Assembly (NCBI RefSeq): GCF_039555335.1
Contig: NC_092629.1
Coordinates: 6,867,432 to 6,931,431, forward strand
From: Amphiura filiformis
Taxonomy: Eukaryota > Echinodermata > Ophiuroidea > Amphilepidida > Amphiuridae
Direction: 5' to 3'
DNA length: 64,000 bases
The notes under the pieces were generated by a model. That model was not told the origin of the DNA, searched no databases, and worked only from the letters and a program-made list of their open reading frames with translations. Of the stretch, positions 33,057 through 45,100 are shown in pieces. How positions within the stretch are numbered: position 1 is the stretch's first letter; every line of letters starts with the position of its first letter. A program made the position numbers and the translations under genes.

Positions 33057-33062
33057 AATAAA
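33057..33062 (+). terminator. FZR1 poly(A) signal AATAAA
   Basis: AATAAA about 275 bp after the stop, followed within 30 bp by GT-rich TGTGCTGTAATTGC. This is the first canonical signal after the stop and would give a 3' UTR of about 300 nt. Confidence 0.7.
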
Positions 33063-33692
33063 TTAATGTGCTGTAATTGCACTGAAGTGGGTATTTTCTC
33101 ATTAACTTATCAAGGGAAACTTTTCAGAGCAATGAATGTTGTCTGATCTGTGTGTATTCTAATGAGCTGCATCAATGAGATCATATGAGATAGACAAGAT
33201 CAATGAGGTCGTACAAACAAGTTTTGTTAGGGAACGAGGAGTTGAAAAAGTTTGATTACGCTTCTCCCATGATGTGAAGTTGCATCCATATAAGGTTATG
33301 ATAAAATGTCAATGTTATTTTGACCTACATCTGCTTTACTATAAAAGGGAGAGAAAGGGTTACATTTCTCAAATACTTTTATAATAAAACATTGATGTCT
33401 TTCTACCTACATCCGGTTTACTTACCGGTGGGGAGGGAGGTTTAGCTATGAAACTAAACTAGTTATGTTTACAGAACATCATTAATCTTTTGGGCTGTTC
33501 CCTATAAATGAGTAATTGCGTATAATTGACATAGCATATTACATATGCGACTTGCTCGCACGAAAAGTTGTGAGTTTTGAGACGTTCCAACTGTTGAGTT
33601 GCTGTTTTTTGCTTGAAGACACCTGTATAGTCAGTGGCATGCCCTTTGTGAATGCGGACAGAATTGAATACATCCATAGTACTGCTTAAAAT
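33063..33692. other. Sequence downstream of FZR1, no gene seen
   Basis: Contains a further CCATATAAGG word near 33288 resembling the FZR1 end, otherwise nothing delimited. Confidence 0.4.
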
Positions 33693-33874
33693 GAGTTGCT
33701 CCAGTTGAAAGCCGTACACCCCTATGGAAATCATGATCTTAATCTCCCACGCAGGGGGTGTAGATTTCAAATGGAGACGCCCATGTAACCCCATTTGAAA
33801 TGTACACTCCCTGTATGTAAGATTAAGGTCATGTGTCCCATAAGGGGTGTATGGATTTCAACTGGAATAGCCCA
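33693..33874. mobile_element. Family A MITE, full copy
   Basis: GAGTTGCTCCAGTTGAAAGC left, GGATTTCAACTGGAATAGCC right, two inner inverted blocks CACGCAGGGGGTGTAGATTT and ACACTCCCTGTATGTAAGAT. Confidence 0.8.
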
Positions 33875-33878
33875 ACGA

Positions 33879-34046
33879 TATACAATTTTTCACCGTGATG
33901 TGGCAGTGACTTGTTGAGGCAACTTTTTCGTGTGTGCATCTATGCAGTGTCTTTCAACGTGTGTATGCCGGTGCTTTGAGCGAATGCAAGCGATATGTAT
34001 GAAATGCGCACTGACGTCACTACCACATCAAGGCGGAAAATGGTAT
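33879..34046. mobile_element. 168-bp element with TTTTTCACCGTGATGTGGCA ends
   Basis: Left TTTTTCACCGTGATGTGGCA and right CACTACCACATCAAGGCGGA are inverted repeats; the interior shares GTGCTTTGAGCGAATGCAAG-like sequence with the copy at 37609-37984. Confidence 0.7.
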
Positions 34047-34049
34047 AGT

Positions 34050-34868
34050 GAGAAAATTTCCACTTCAACATTCAGACCAGTTCATTCAGTATTGATTAGC
34101 TACGTTCTTTTATTTGTGAAAAGTTTTATGCATTTTTTTTTTTTTAATGTTTTAAAATGTCGTGGTATAAGACAAATCATGTGCATTATATTTGGTTGCA
34201 AATTAATGCTAATTTTATTTATTATTAGGCCCACGTTTTATAGTTTGGTTCTACAGCGCTATTGGTGGCCCAATATCATGGAAAGCAAGATGTTCAAATT
34301 TTTTGAGGAAAGACAAAAAAACAACAAGTTTGTTTCCCATACATAGGTGCCCGAAACCCAAAATGAGAAATGCACCTTTTTATTTTTATTTTTTGGAATT
34401 GGGATTTATGGTAACATATATATATTTGATGTCCAATCGGTGCACTCTAGGTTAGATATGAAAATTTAAGTTTTAAGAAAGTATAGATTGATTTTAACAG
34501 AATTGCTTGTAAAAGAAAATGTACAAGAAAAAAGTCTGGTTTTTTGTCATTCATTTTTTGCTTTTAATAAAAACCCGAAATGTGCAAAAATTTCTCCCAA
34601 AATGAAATGTATGCTATGGAAAAGAATCTTGTTTTATAAAGTGCTGAATTACTCAATACAAATTTTATCTCCAGGTCATGGTAGAAAGGGTTGCCCGCCA
34701 CCGCCGGTACCTACCGGAGTTCTAATAGCGCTATAGTGCCAAACAAAACATGGTGGCTAAATGAAACTTTTTAGTTGAAATATTTTCAAACTTTGTCACA
34801 AGTAATGTCATAAAAATTATTGTGAACTAACTGTTAATATCTAGACCAATTTTGATTATGTTATAGCC
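34050..34868. other. AT-rich sequence without recognised genes
   Basis: ORFs at 33930-34346 and 34488-34736 run through low-complexity T-rich DNA and the element above and have no domain signature. Confidence 0.4.
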
Positions 34869-35100
34869 TGCTTGGAACACACAAAGGCTAATCCCGAGGG
34901 CTAACCGCAATAGCTGCCTGGTGCATAAACAGCTTAACTGCTAAGGTTAAACAAAGGCAGTTAATCCTTTTGCACTCTAGGCAGCTATGCTTGGATCACA
35001 CAAAGGCATAACCGCAATAGCTGCCTGGCGCACAAATGGCTTAACTGCCAAGGTTTAACACAGGCAGTTAACACTTTTGTGCTTGAGGCAGCTAATGCAG
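34869..35100. repeat. Two ~119-bp tandem repeats (CACACAAAGGC...GCAGCTA)
   Basis: GCTTGGAACACACAAAGGCT and GCTTGGATCACACAAAGGCA start the two copies; both contain CCGCAATAGCTGCCTGG, CTTAACTGC and GGCAGTTAA. Each copy is itself partly palindromic (GCAGCTA / TAGCTGC). Confidence 0.7.
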
Positions 35101-35535
35101 TTAGTCTTTATGCACTCCAACCAGTTAATATGGTAAATGAAAAAAAAAATACTGGAGTTAAAATTGGTTTTATTTTTAGGCGGTGATTAATTTCAATGCT
35201 TGATGGATATCAGTCATGGTATGGCTGAAAACAACGGCATCATTCAGGTGTTGTCCTAATGCTGGGTAATCATATAGAGACTTAGACACAATGTAATCCT
35301 CAGTTGCATTTAGCAGAAGCATACCAATGTCTATGCCACACATGCTAGTGTGTTCCTGTTCAACACTGCACATCATAGATTGACCATATCATTATATTAG
35401 ATGGAATTCTTAAAGGTATGAGACCTTAGTTTGAAACTTTGAATCCCTTGTACTTTCAGATGTATATTATTAAGCTGCTGAGAGCAACTGCCTTTCTTAT
35501 TCTTACAGCATTTCTGAAGTATTCTGATCTAACTA

Positions 35536-35856
35536 CAGTCCAACCTCTCTTATCCGGACCTCTTTTATATGGATCTCTCTGTTATCCGGCTGTGAAATTT
35601 TCAGAGGAAAACATGTTTTTGATGATTTAACACCTTAATTCCATGCTCTGAATGCTTAGAATGACATCTATATTGCACAAAGCACTCTAAAGACATCTTT
35701 TAGTGCTATTATCCCATATTAGTACAATCTTTTGTTGTCACAATTTCAGTCCTTGGAACTTTCAATACAGAATTACATGTAATTCACTTATCCGGATTTT
35801 TCACTTATCCGGACAATGCTTGGTCCCATCATGGCCGGATAAAAGAGGTTGGACTG
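35536..35856. mobile_element. 321-bp Tigger/pogo-like MITE, TA duplication
   Basis: Ends CAGTCCAACCTCTCTTATCC and GGATAAAAGAGGTTGGACTG are 24-bp-class inverted repeats flanked by TA on both sides. CAGT...CCTCTNTTATCCGG ends with TA duplication are typical of pogo/Tigger elements. Further TTATCCGG words lie subterminally. No transposase ORF. Confidence 0.82.
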
Positions 35857-36091
35857 TATATAGCTCTATATTATGCTAAGAAATTGTCTTGAAGCTTTCG
35901 TTGGTCTTCTGGTCTGACTATAATGCTAAGAAAATGATCTTGCATCTTTCATTGTATTTCAAGTGGTCTTTCTTTGGTTGACGCCACTATAGCCTGAACA
36001 TTGTTTTCTGTTTGAAGTCATATCAGTTGCTTGTAGAAATGTAACAAAAACATGGCTAGACATTGCATATTGACAATAGATGGTGAAATTT

Positions 36092-36209
36092 GGGGTTATT
36101 CCAGTTGAATTTCAAATGGGTGACTCTATTTAAAATGTATCCCCCTGTGTGGGTGACTAAGGAAATGTCTTTTATAGTGGGTTTGTGGATTTCAACTGGA
36201 ATTGCCCAA
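36092..36209. mobile_element. Family A MITE, short copy
   Basis: GGGGTTATTCCAGTTGAATT left and GGATTTCAACTGGAATTGCC right with GTATCCCCCTGTGTGGGTGA between; one inner block is deleted. Confidence 0.72.
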
Positions 36210-36721
36210 TGTATCACCTTTGCCATAAATATTCAAGAAGTTGTAGCATTTTTTGTCATTATTATAATTTAATGGTTAAAGCTGCACACACATAATGCCC
36301 TTGTCATACTAGCAGTCACGGCCAGCGAGAAAAAAATCACTATTGTGTAAACAGCAGTAGCGATTGTACAATGCTACCATACCAGTTTCCAGTCAGGCCT
36401 AACAAAAATTATGTTTTGTTTCCTGTAACATGCTGGAAAAAAGGGAGTTGGTTGGTCAGCGGCTAGTGACTGTGCTAGAGAGTTGCCTTAAAATTACTGT
36501 TTCTGATTTGGCCTAATAGGCCATACCAGCGACATTTGATTGATGTATTTGTCCGATATACCGACAATCACTTTTCCGATCAAGTCACTGATTTAGACAA
36601 GGAAAATGTCATCAGAAAAACTACACTCATTGTTGAGGTGACTGCTCAGTGTGACACGGGCATTAGTGATGTATATAAGAAAAGGTGTAACTATGGTACT
36701 AACCAATTCTATGTATAGATA

Positions 36722-36902
36722 GGGCTATTCCTGTTGAAATTCATACACCCCATGGAAGACTTGACCTTAAATACAGGGAGTGTGAATTTCAAATGAGATT
36801 TGCTAAGTGGGTGACTCCCTTTGAAATTCACACTCCCTGTGTGGCAAATTAAAGATAATGTCTTCCATAGGGGGTGTATGGATTTTAACTAGAATAGCCC
36901 AT
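36722..36902. mobile_element. Family A MITE, full copy
   Basis: GGGCTATTCCTGTTGAAATT left, GGATTTTAACTAGAATAGCC right, with both inner inverted blocks. Confidence 0.8.
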
Positions 36903-37171
36903 TTAGAACTAATTATGTGATGCTTGTAATCTTATAGTAGAGTTTTGTATACAAGAATTGATGTTGTTGCTGAAAGTTACAAGGCAGCTATATATGATCA
37001 TTATGAAGAAAGGAGTTAACATCACAGTGAATATGTAGATATGACAACCCACACTTGTTATTAAGTGTTATAAGTCATCAGCTCAAAGGAATAGCTATTA
37101 CGTTCGTGGCCTGCAAAATCTTTATCAAAGTCACAAGTATACACATAAAACAGATGTATTCTAATATGATA

Positions 37172-37550
37172 AACGGTGAAATTTTTCACTGGCTATCATT
37201 TATGTATTTGGACTTGTTAAAAAAAATGCCATTTTCATAATTAATTTCTCACATAATATAACTTTATTTCTCCATCTCGAATATGATTATCAAACTTCTT
37301 TCCATGCTTCTTGAATGAGAAGATGATAGAGAATGGGTATTGAACTGAAGGCCTTTAGATAATAACATCACTGCTCTTCTCCATCTGACTCATTAGCTCA
37401 CTTGGTAGGGCATCAGTCCGAAGGTCCCAGGTTCAAATCCTGGATGACCAGTGAAATTTTTTCACTGGCTGTAATTTATGTATGTGGAGACCTGTCTTTG
37501 AAACCTTTCTCATAATTAATTTCCCACATAGTTTATTTCTCTGAGGTGTA
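37172..37550 (+). mobile_element. tRNA-headed SINE and a direct copy of its tail
   Basis: TTAGCTCACTTGGTAGGGCA (A box) and CCCAGGTTCAAATCCTGG (B box with a 5-bp T stem) at 37391-37444 precede GTGAAATTTTTTCACTGGCT and ATAATTAATTTCCCACATA. The post-tRNA part occurs also at about 37172-37270 without a clear head. The anticodon arm is too short for a tRNA gene. Confidence 0.55.
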
Positions 37551-37608
37551 TTCTTGTTTGTGTATTACTCTTGATAAAGACTCTGCTAGGGTTGAAGGCA
37601 CATGCCAT

Positions 37609-37984
37609 TATACCATTTTTCGCCGTGATGTGGCAGTGATGTCAACTCGATGAGGCCAGTGGCGTAGCCAGCACTTTTTCAGATGGTGGGCAAAGGGGGG
37701 CAGGGGGGAGAACATTGACGAAAATGGTCAAGAATGGGCTAAAAAGTACAAGAAGGCCTACAAATCTTAAATATTGGGGCAGCCACCAGCCCACAGGGTG
37801 ACAAGACTTTTCACAGGGGTGAAGCTGCCCCCTAGCTATGCCACTGGATGAGGCAGCTGTTTCAGACGCACATCTAGGCGGTGTTTTTAAAAGTGTGTGC
37901 ATGCTTTGAGCGAATGCTAGTAAGCGGCGCCCACAACGAAATGTGCACTGACATCACTGCCACATCAGGGTGAAAAATTATATA
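37609..37984. mobile_element. Second copy of the CACCGTGATGTGGCA element, split by a hAT-like MITE
   Basis: Ends TATACCATTTTTCGCCGTGA and TCAGGGTGAAAAATTATATA; the inner sequence GTGGCAGTGATGTCA pairs with TGACATCACTGCCAC. Interrupted at 37657-37846. Confidence 0.72.
37657..37846. mobile_element. 190-bp hAT-like MITE (CAGTGGCGTAGCC ends), exact 8-bp duplication
   Basis: Ends CAGTGGCGTAGCCAGC and GCTATGCCACTG; GATGAGGC flanks both sides (37649-37656, 37847-37854). CAGTGGCGTA ends recur at 41247 and, diverged, at 38797. Confidence 0.85.
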
Positions 37985-38419
37985 ACTTGCTTGTCATGCT
38001 TTATATCGTAAAGCATGACATGGCGTGCATACAAATTTCGAGAATTTAACCAGGTACATGGATTCAAGAAATTTTCATTCTTACAAATATTTCTTTTTCC
38101 TATGTTACGAAAATGTATCAAATTCGCGAAAATTACATGCCGCAAAAATTATGGTTCTTTTCAAATCATAACATTTTGTGCTGCAAAAAATATTGTACTT
38201 TATAGTAAATAAACTTATTACATGTCATGACCTCTCTAGCAGTTGTGATCTTCATTTTGTGTTGTATTGATGCAATATGCACACTGGAGTATTGCTGACC
38301 CTTATAAAAATGTACATGTACATCATAAACAGCAAAACAGGGTTTATTGGCCCTCCAACACCGGTCTTTGAAACGAGTTTGTCCCGCTGTGGCTCACAAG
38401 CAGTAATATTTTTGTTATT

Positions 38420-38457
38420 CCATAAGGGGTGTGTGGATTTCAACTGGAATAGCCCAA
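38420..38457. mobile_element. Family A MITE, right-end fragment
   Basis: Only CATAAGGGGTGTGTGGATTT and CAACTGGAATAGCCCA remain; the other half is absent. Confidence 0.65.
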
Positions 38458-38796
38458 TGCCTTTTGACCTTTCCCAATGCTCTAATAATAATATGGAATC
38501 GATTGTAATATGAGGGGCTTGCACCCCCCCTTCGCAAGCATATCAAATAACCATGCCCCTCCCGTCCCGGCTTTCCCCTCTCCTGGCTTGACCCACTTCT
38601 CGGCCTACCAAAACATCCCTGCCCCCCTCAAAACTTACAAACCTAGATCAGGGGTACTCAATAGCCTGTCCCCCTCTAACTTGTAAACGTAGATCAGGGG
38701 TACTCAATAGGCAGTCCACAAGCCAGATGCGGCATGCTGGTTGGCCATGGGCCACGCTGGTGTTACTCAGTACAGATAACCATAATATGGAGCGGA

Positions 38797-38968
38797 CAGT
38801 GGTGGTGCTACGGGGGGGGCATTTACCCATAAATATTGCCCCCCCCACTTTTGAGGCAAAAACCCCAAAATCACGTCTATTTCGACTTTTTGCGGCAATT
38901 TTGTGGAAAATTTGCCAATTTTGCCCCCACCCCCATGGCCCCGAAAAAAATTCCTGGCGCCGCCACTG
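38797..38968. mobile_element. 172-bp CAGTGG...CCACTG MITE
   Basis: CAGTGGTGGTGCTACGGGGG and GGCGCCGCCACTG ends; flanks GGAGCGGA and GGAACAGA agree at 6 of 8 bases. Interior poor in complexity (CCCCCCCAC). Confidence 0.65.
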
Positions 38969-40382
38969 GGAACAGATTGCAAGTATGGGTAGCATTTTCA
39001 TCCTTTTTTGGCTTATCGATGACCCCTTTTTCCTAGGCTTATTTTGCTGTATAAATGGTAAGGACATTCGTCATTCGTGCAAGCTGAAAATAAGGATGGC
39101 ACTGTTCAGGTGCCCGTAGCTCAAAACAATGTCTCAACTTGTTTCAAAATACCAATTTTTTTATTGAATTTAAAATTAAAGGATGTCTCCGCCAATCTCA
39201 ACATTATGCCTTGAATATATGTTAGGGTGGTGCACACCGACACCACCTGGCTAATAATTATTTGGTGCAGAAGGGACACTAAAATGAATACACGGGATCG
39301 ATACACGTGAATTGCTATGCACGATTTTGATATCAGACGAAAATCTTCTGATACCGGGTTAGAAAATGATGAATATCTCCGTCATGATTTTTTTCTCAAG
39401 AAACCAGATTTGGTCTCATAAACTTGGAAATACGTGTTGAACAGATATGATAGTCGCTAGAATGCGCTTTGAAAATTGGCCGTGCGCTTTGAACTCAAAA
39501 TTTGACCATTTTATATTGCGTTGGTCCTGTTGCTACAGCGTGCAGCGTGTAGTACAGCTGCACTCACTGTAGGCAGTATAAAAGTCGATGACCATTGACC
39601 TCAATGGGGTATACAAGCTTAATCACGCACAACCAAGATCGATTACCCGGCTATTGTGAGTAGCCTTAGTTATGTCCCTCGACTAATTATTAGTTTAAAA
39701 GAGCTTTAAAGGTTTGAACCAAATGGCTAATCGTGGCTGTGGATTTAACCTACCATGGCGATTCCTGCCATGAAGATATAGGGTCGAAGACACTGTGTGG
39801 TGCTGTTCAGGTCCCGGGTTCAGGTGCCTGTACCTCAAAACAACATCTCAACTTGTTTCAAAATTAAATACCAAATGTTTTATTGAATTTTATTCTTTAT
39901 AGGCCCTACTTTAACGATATCCAGTCAGAAATGTAAAAAAAAAATTCATTGTCATATGCGTGACATGCGGTACAAAACAAAACCTAATTTCTTGTCTTTT
40001 TACGTGTATTTCAATAGGACGTTTATTTAATAGTGTGCGCCCTTGATAGTCAATAAGTAATAGCGCCATCTATTTTGGCTCTCTTACTTAGTAGTTGGGC
40101 AAATTCATATTTTAGAGATCCGATGATGTGATGTAGGCTAGTTTCCTAGTTGAGAAAGACTTTCTCAACTTTCCTGATCAGAGTACAGTATCCAGATCCA
40201 GAAACCAGTGCCAATTTTTATCATTCTCTATACGGTACTGCAGAAATAAGAAATTTGACATTCTTCCCGAATCCCGATACAATCTTTTTTTTTTTTTTAA
40301 AAGGCTTTTTTAGGGCCTGGCTTGCTTCGTTCATTTATCTGCAATTTTAGTATTTCATGGCAATGGTATCTTTGGTTTTAAG
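38969..40382. other. Intergenic sequence; a decayed direct repeat
   Basis: AGGTGCCCGTAGCTCAAAAC near 39110 and AGGTGCCTGTACCTCAAAAC near 39830, each followed by ACTTGTTTCAAAAT and TTTATTGAATTT, form a direct repeat about 715 bp apart. No gene seen. Confidence 0.5.
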
Positions 40383-40772
40383 GGGCTGTACAATGATTAT
40401 GAGCTTGGGGAAGGGGGTAAAATCGGCGTGCCAAAAATGTTTGTCCCCCTCCCCTGTCGGCTTGATGAATATTGTTTTCTCCCATTTGACCTGCCAAAAA
40501 TCTTGCCCCCCCCCCCCCTCCGTAGCATGTTTTATGGAAATTTGTTAGGATTCTAATTTGCGAACCTTTTTAAAATGGCCTATATTTTGCATATAGAAGC
40601 GTTTTCGTAATGTTTTCCTTAGCCTTTTTGAGCGATTTATTTACCGTATATCAGGAGTGATTTTTCAATAGAGGGGCGCCGAGCCACCGCCGCGGCAAAG
40701 TCAGGCGGACGAAATACAAAAATACATAAAGTCAGGCGCCGCTCTGCAAAAATTAGAGGGGCCAGGGACCCC

Positions 40773-41145
40773 CGGGGGGGGGGTACTCAAGTTTGGTTTT
40801 GGTAGGGACGTGCCGCTGAGATTTTGGAAGTGGACCCATAAATATACCAATTTTTCAAGAAATTTGGACCCATTGATATACAAAAAGTCAAAATTTTCGG
40901 CCGAATTTAACCAAAATTGTCTTATAGTTTTTACAAATTTTCCCAAAATTTTGGGAAAATTTTGGTTAGATTAAGGAAAAATTGGGCTGTTTTCCGAAAA
41001 AATTGAGAAAATTTTGAAAAAAGGACCCATTCATATACCAAAATAGGCTTTGAAAAAGGGGTCACTGATATACCAGAAGGCCGAAAATGCTACCCATGTT
41101 TGCGGCACGTCCCCGTATGGTCATTTGTACTGAGTACCCCCTCGG
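40773..41145. mobile_element. GTACTCA-ended inverted-repeat element, copy 1
   Basis: GGGGGGGGTACTCAAGTTTG left and GTACTGAGTACCCCCTCGGG right; inner GGACCCATTGATATAC and TCACTGATATACCAGAAGGC blocks. A second copy in the reverse direction is at 54041-54398. Confidence 0.65.
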
Positions 41146-41246
41146 GCTGAGACCATATGGTCATGGATGTGTGAACTTCCTCCCCTTTCGGCTTTCCAAA
41201 AGTTGCTCACCCACCCCCTCGGTGACCTAAATTTTTGACCCCTCCT

Positions 41247-41855
41247 CAGTGGCGTAACTTGGGTTGGTATCGCCCGGGGCAAGAAACAAAATGGGCGCCC
41301 CTACCTCCCCCCAGCCGCGAATATCTGAGACGCCCCACCCCCATTCTTGAAACAATCGCGCACGGAGGGTGCAAAATTTTGGACAAATAAGGCCTACCGC
41401 TAATTATTTTTGGTTAGGCCTACTAGAAGTAGAATAATTTGTCTATGCCAACATACGTACGTTGTCTGTCTCACTTGTCCTGTCTTCTTGTTGTTTTCAC
41501 CATGTCTCTCTTTTTGTCTTGTGTGATTTGTCCTTAGTCTCTTTGCACTTTTCAACATTTTCTTTGTTATAGGGTGGCCAAATATTTTCGAGCTGTGCTC
41601 TCTTTTGACCATCCTTCCATGTTATATTTCGATTTTGTATGACTTAGTGGATAATTATACTGAACTGAAATAATGTCTTAAAATGTTCTTTCAATTGACT
41701 TTGTACTGAAATGCGCGCAAAGGGTGCAAAAATTTTGACTTTCATCGCTTGGAGGGGCGCAGAATCGATGCTAAATTGGTCAATTTGGCGCCCCCTAATG
41801 GTAGCGCCTGGGGCATGTTGCCCCCTCTGCCCCCCCCCCTGTAGTTACGCCACTG
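41247..41855. mobile_element. 609-bp hAT-like element (CAGTGGCGTAACT ends), exact 8-bp duplication
   Basis: Ends CAGTGGCGTAACTTGGG and GTAGTTACGCCACTG; CCCCTCCT flanks both sides (41239-41246 and 41856-41863). The minus-strand ORF 41400-41612 has no domain signature. Confidence 0.85.
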
Positions 41856-42052
41856 CCCCTCCTCCCTAATTTTACCCCCTGGACTCATTATTATTGCACA
41901 GCCCAAAGTGTCATCAACTCAGGGGCCCATTTCAAGGCGGCCCACACCCACACCACTCCACGCCATACATAAATTCTGCCAGTCACATTTCCCCAATATG
42001 AAATTTTTTTAAAGTAAAATTTTAATTTTAATTTTACTTCATTAAAGTTAAG

Positions 42053-42135
42053 CGGAAGCGGGGTTCGAACTCACGGCGGCGAACTGCTTTGGATACACTA
42101 TGAAACCAGCGCCTTAGACCACTCGGCCACTTGTC
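42053..42135 (-). repeat. Type II (Leu/Ser) tRNA-like sequence, probably a pseudogene
   Basis: The minus strand reads GTGGCCGAGTGGTCTAAGGC, the classic A box of Leu/Ser tRNAs, then after a long variable arm GAGTTCGAACCCCGC, a B box. The proposed 5' GACAAGT does not pair with the 3' side and the anticodon stem is poor, so function is doubtful. Confidence 0.5.
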
Positions 42136-45100
42136 TTCTTGGAATTCATTTGAAACTTATTTGAAGATATAATCGCAACTTCAACATAGGCCTACCACGT
42201 GACAAGCAAAGGCAGAAAACGCACCATATTTTGGAATTTTATTTGCCTAAAAACATTTATGTGTATTATTAGCGCTCAATTATTGTTAACTGCGTGTTTT
42301 ATACAAAAAAAACATTAATAAACATAATAACTGGGCGTCTGTATGGACAATACATTATATCGATTTTGACACGTGCTTTGTGTCTCAGTACATTTCCATG
42401 GTCAGTAAAATACTATAGAGGAAAACCTACCATTTTCTTGTACACACGTTCGATGTTTTTATCAATTACATAAAAAATCCATTTTAGACCCCAAATGTTT
42501 TTTCAGGAAATAAAAGATTAGATTACCATAAAAACGAAACAGTAATATTTTGCCGGGTCTAATGTAATATTCACATAGGATTTTCAACGTTTTTTCTATC
42601 CTTATTTTTGCTCAATTAAAAAAATATTTTGGCGTATATAAAATTGAAATAAAATTCTCTGCTTCTTAAACGACATCAAATGTGCCACAATTGGGTATCA
42701 CGAATCGTTATATATGATGTGCAGTTAATATTCATATTTTCTTTTATACAGAGGATGCTTCAGTTTTGACAGGAAAAATATTTTCTTGAAAACCCTCTCA
42801 CTCGGTTATTTTAAAAGGTAACCACGCTTCCCTAGAATGTGCAATAAATTAGCATTAAAATTTTTCTTATTCTAACAGCAAGCGTTTCTAGAATGTATTA
42901 TGGCGAAATGTGGTGTAGCCCACACCTGCACACTTCTAAAGAGGGCGCAACACTAAATCACTCCGCATTTTATGTAACAACGAAATTCGGCTAATATAGT
43001 CCTTGAGTGAATATGAGATTGTAGCGACCATATCTACCGACATGTTCACTTTAAATCACTCAATATTGGCTCATATGAATTCGACAAGTGTCTTTAATGA
43101 TAACATGCAGAAAAAAACTGGACAATTGATCTCAAAAGCAATTCTCTGTGGCGGATTAAGAGAAAACCCGATTTTGAAATGTGAGTGGTGAGTTTAGTAT
43201 ATTTTTAGCTATTTTTTTTGCACCGCAAAATAGCGAAAAAAGTCAATGGTCATCGATATATGCCGACAAAAGTTTTGGAATCTAGAGAAACAGAGCTTTA
43301 ATTTGATACCAAATTTATTTTGCCAAGTATTGCAGGGACGCCAGAAATGCCGCTTGAAGTAGGCCGAAATCACACGTTATCCTATGGGACGCTGAATTAG
43401 TGCTGCGCCCCCTAAATTTAAAAACAGCGTTCTCTATAATAAGTTCAATGAATTGGTATTTTAACAAAATGATTTTAGGAGAAAATGTACCAAAAATATA
43501 ATTTTACAAAATTGGAAAGCTGTAAAGCTTGAAAGATATTTTGTTTTAAACCTTCTACATAACTAGGTTTCAGTGTCTAAAGTAATATAATTTATAATGG
43601 CTTTCTATTTTATGAATTAATTGATTTAGGTCAATATACAAATTGTACCAACTTCTTCAATCAATCTGTTTTGATCTAGAAACACGTTGGAGTCAGAAAA
43701 AAAAGACGAAGTTTTGAGAAAGTAAACAAACTCACTGAACTTACGGAAAGATTTTTTCGTAAAACAAAGTGATTTTTGATGCAGAAAGGTAAGCTACATA
43801 TTGAATTATATTAAATTAGACAATGTAATTTTAGTGTTAGCTCTATATTTTCAGTGAGGGTCTAGGAGCCAAGATTTACCTGTAGTCGTGTATCTACCTG
43901 TTTACTTGTCGAGCATGTCGAGTGTCGGTGATGGACATAGGAACGGCGTCCATGAGACTCAGCGAGTCTAAGTGTCGGTGCAAGTTGGACATGTTGGACG
44001 TGGACGTAATAACATTTACTGATTTAGTACAGTGTACATCATCCATCATGTCCATGATGTCCCAGTGCATGAGTGTACAGGAATTAATTTAGCAGGCCAT
44101 GTAGCCCATCCTTGCTAATTGCTGGTGGTGGCCATTGCCTATACCCAGTGTGGGCAAGTCATACTTCAGTATGACTTACCCAGCATGACACCAAAAGTAA
44201 GATATAAGGTGGACCAGCTGTCAAAGTTGTTTACATTCCAAAACACGATATCTGCACCAGTTATGAGAATTCCCACACACCTACCACCTTCAAAATGCAC
44301 TAAAAACCCTTATTCCATATCTGAAAAATATGATCCCCAACTTGTACTCACTTTGTTCAAGAAAGTTTAAATATCCACAGTCAAATTTCAGCTGTATATG
44401 TTCAATGTATATGCTCCAAAACCAGGCGGCATAGGACACGCAACACGGACGTACGAGGCTGGCGAAGATACAGGGTTGACAGCCCCATTCACAATACACG
44501 GTTAGCGATTATAAATGGACAATTAACATACTTGCAGTGGGGTACTTTGCAGAACCCCAACGGTTTTAGAGTAAGATAATTTTGCTTTGACACCACATAA
44601 CAAATTTAGAATTGTTTGTGAAGATTTCATGATTATGTGTTAATCCAATGGCGACGTCAAAAATAGCGATATCGCATCCACCATCATCTGCTCCAAAACA
44701 TAACCCCAAATCATGGTTTCCAATTATTACACCTCAATACAGCCCAAGGCAGTGCAAGCAATAAAAGAGCACAGTAATCCATAGCACCAAATGTGTGCAG
44801 AAAGGCATGAAATGGCAACCCTTTCTAAATTGCCAACATGTTAACTCCTCATTGGTTAATGCTTGCATGCTTGAGTGGAGGGTATTTCAAGACATAGCAT
44901 GCCATGCATGTGCAATGATGTGTGCAATATTGCATCATTATCTGGAACATGTGTGCATATTATCATCATTATTGAGGCATAGTTCTTATTCTCTGCACTA
45001 GATGGTATTGAAAAATAGGTCAGCCAGTGCAAGGAATGAGATGGAAAAAAACATCCTATCCTGCATTTGGGAAGAAGGCATCTCCCAATGAGTGTGGTTG

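Larger units (their letters stand above)
40383..41904. mobile_element. Element with GGGCTGTACAATGATTATGA ends hosting two later insertions
   Basis: Left GGGCTGTACAATGATTATGA and right TCATTATTATTGCACAGCCC pair as inverted repeats, as do nearby GGGGGTAAAAT and ATTTTACCCCC. Elements at 40773-41145 and 41247-41855 lie inside. Subtracting both leaves a short host element. Confidence 0.7.

Noticed and set aside
33930..34346. 138-codon plus-strand ORF
   Set aside because: It begins inside the 33879-34046 element and runs through T-rich low-complexity DNA.
37391..37444. tRNA gene
   Set aside because: A and B boxes are present but the anticodon arm is too short and the downstream sequence is repeated as in a SINE.
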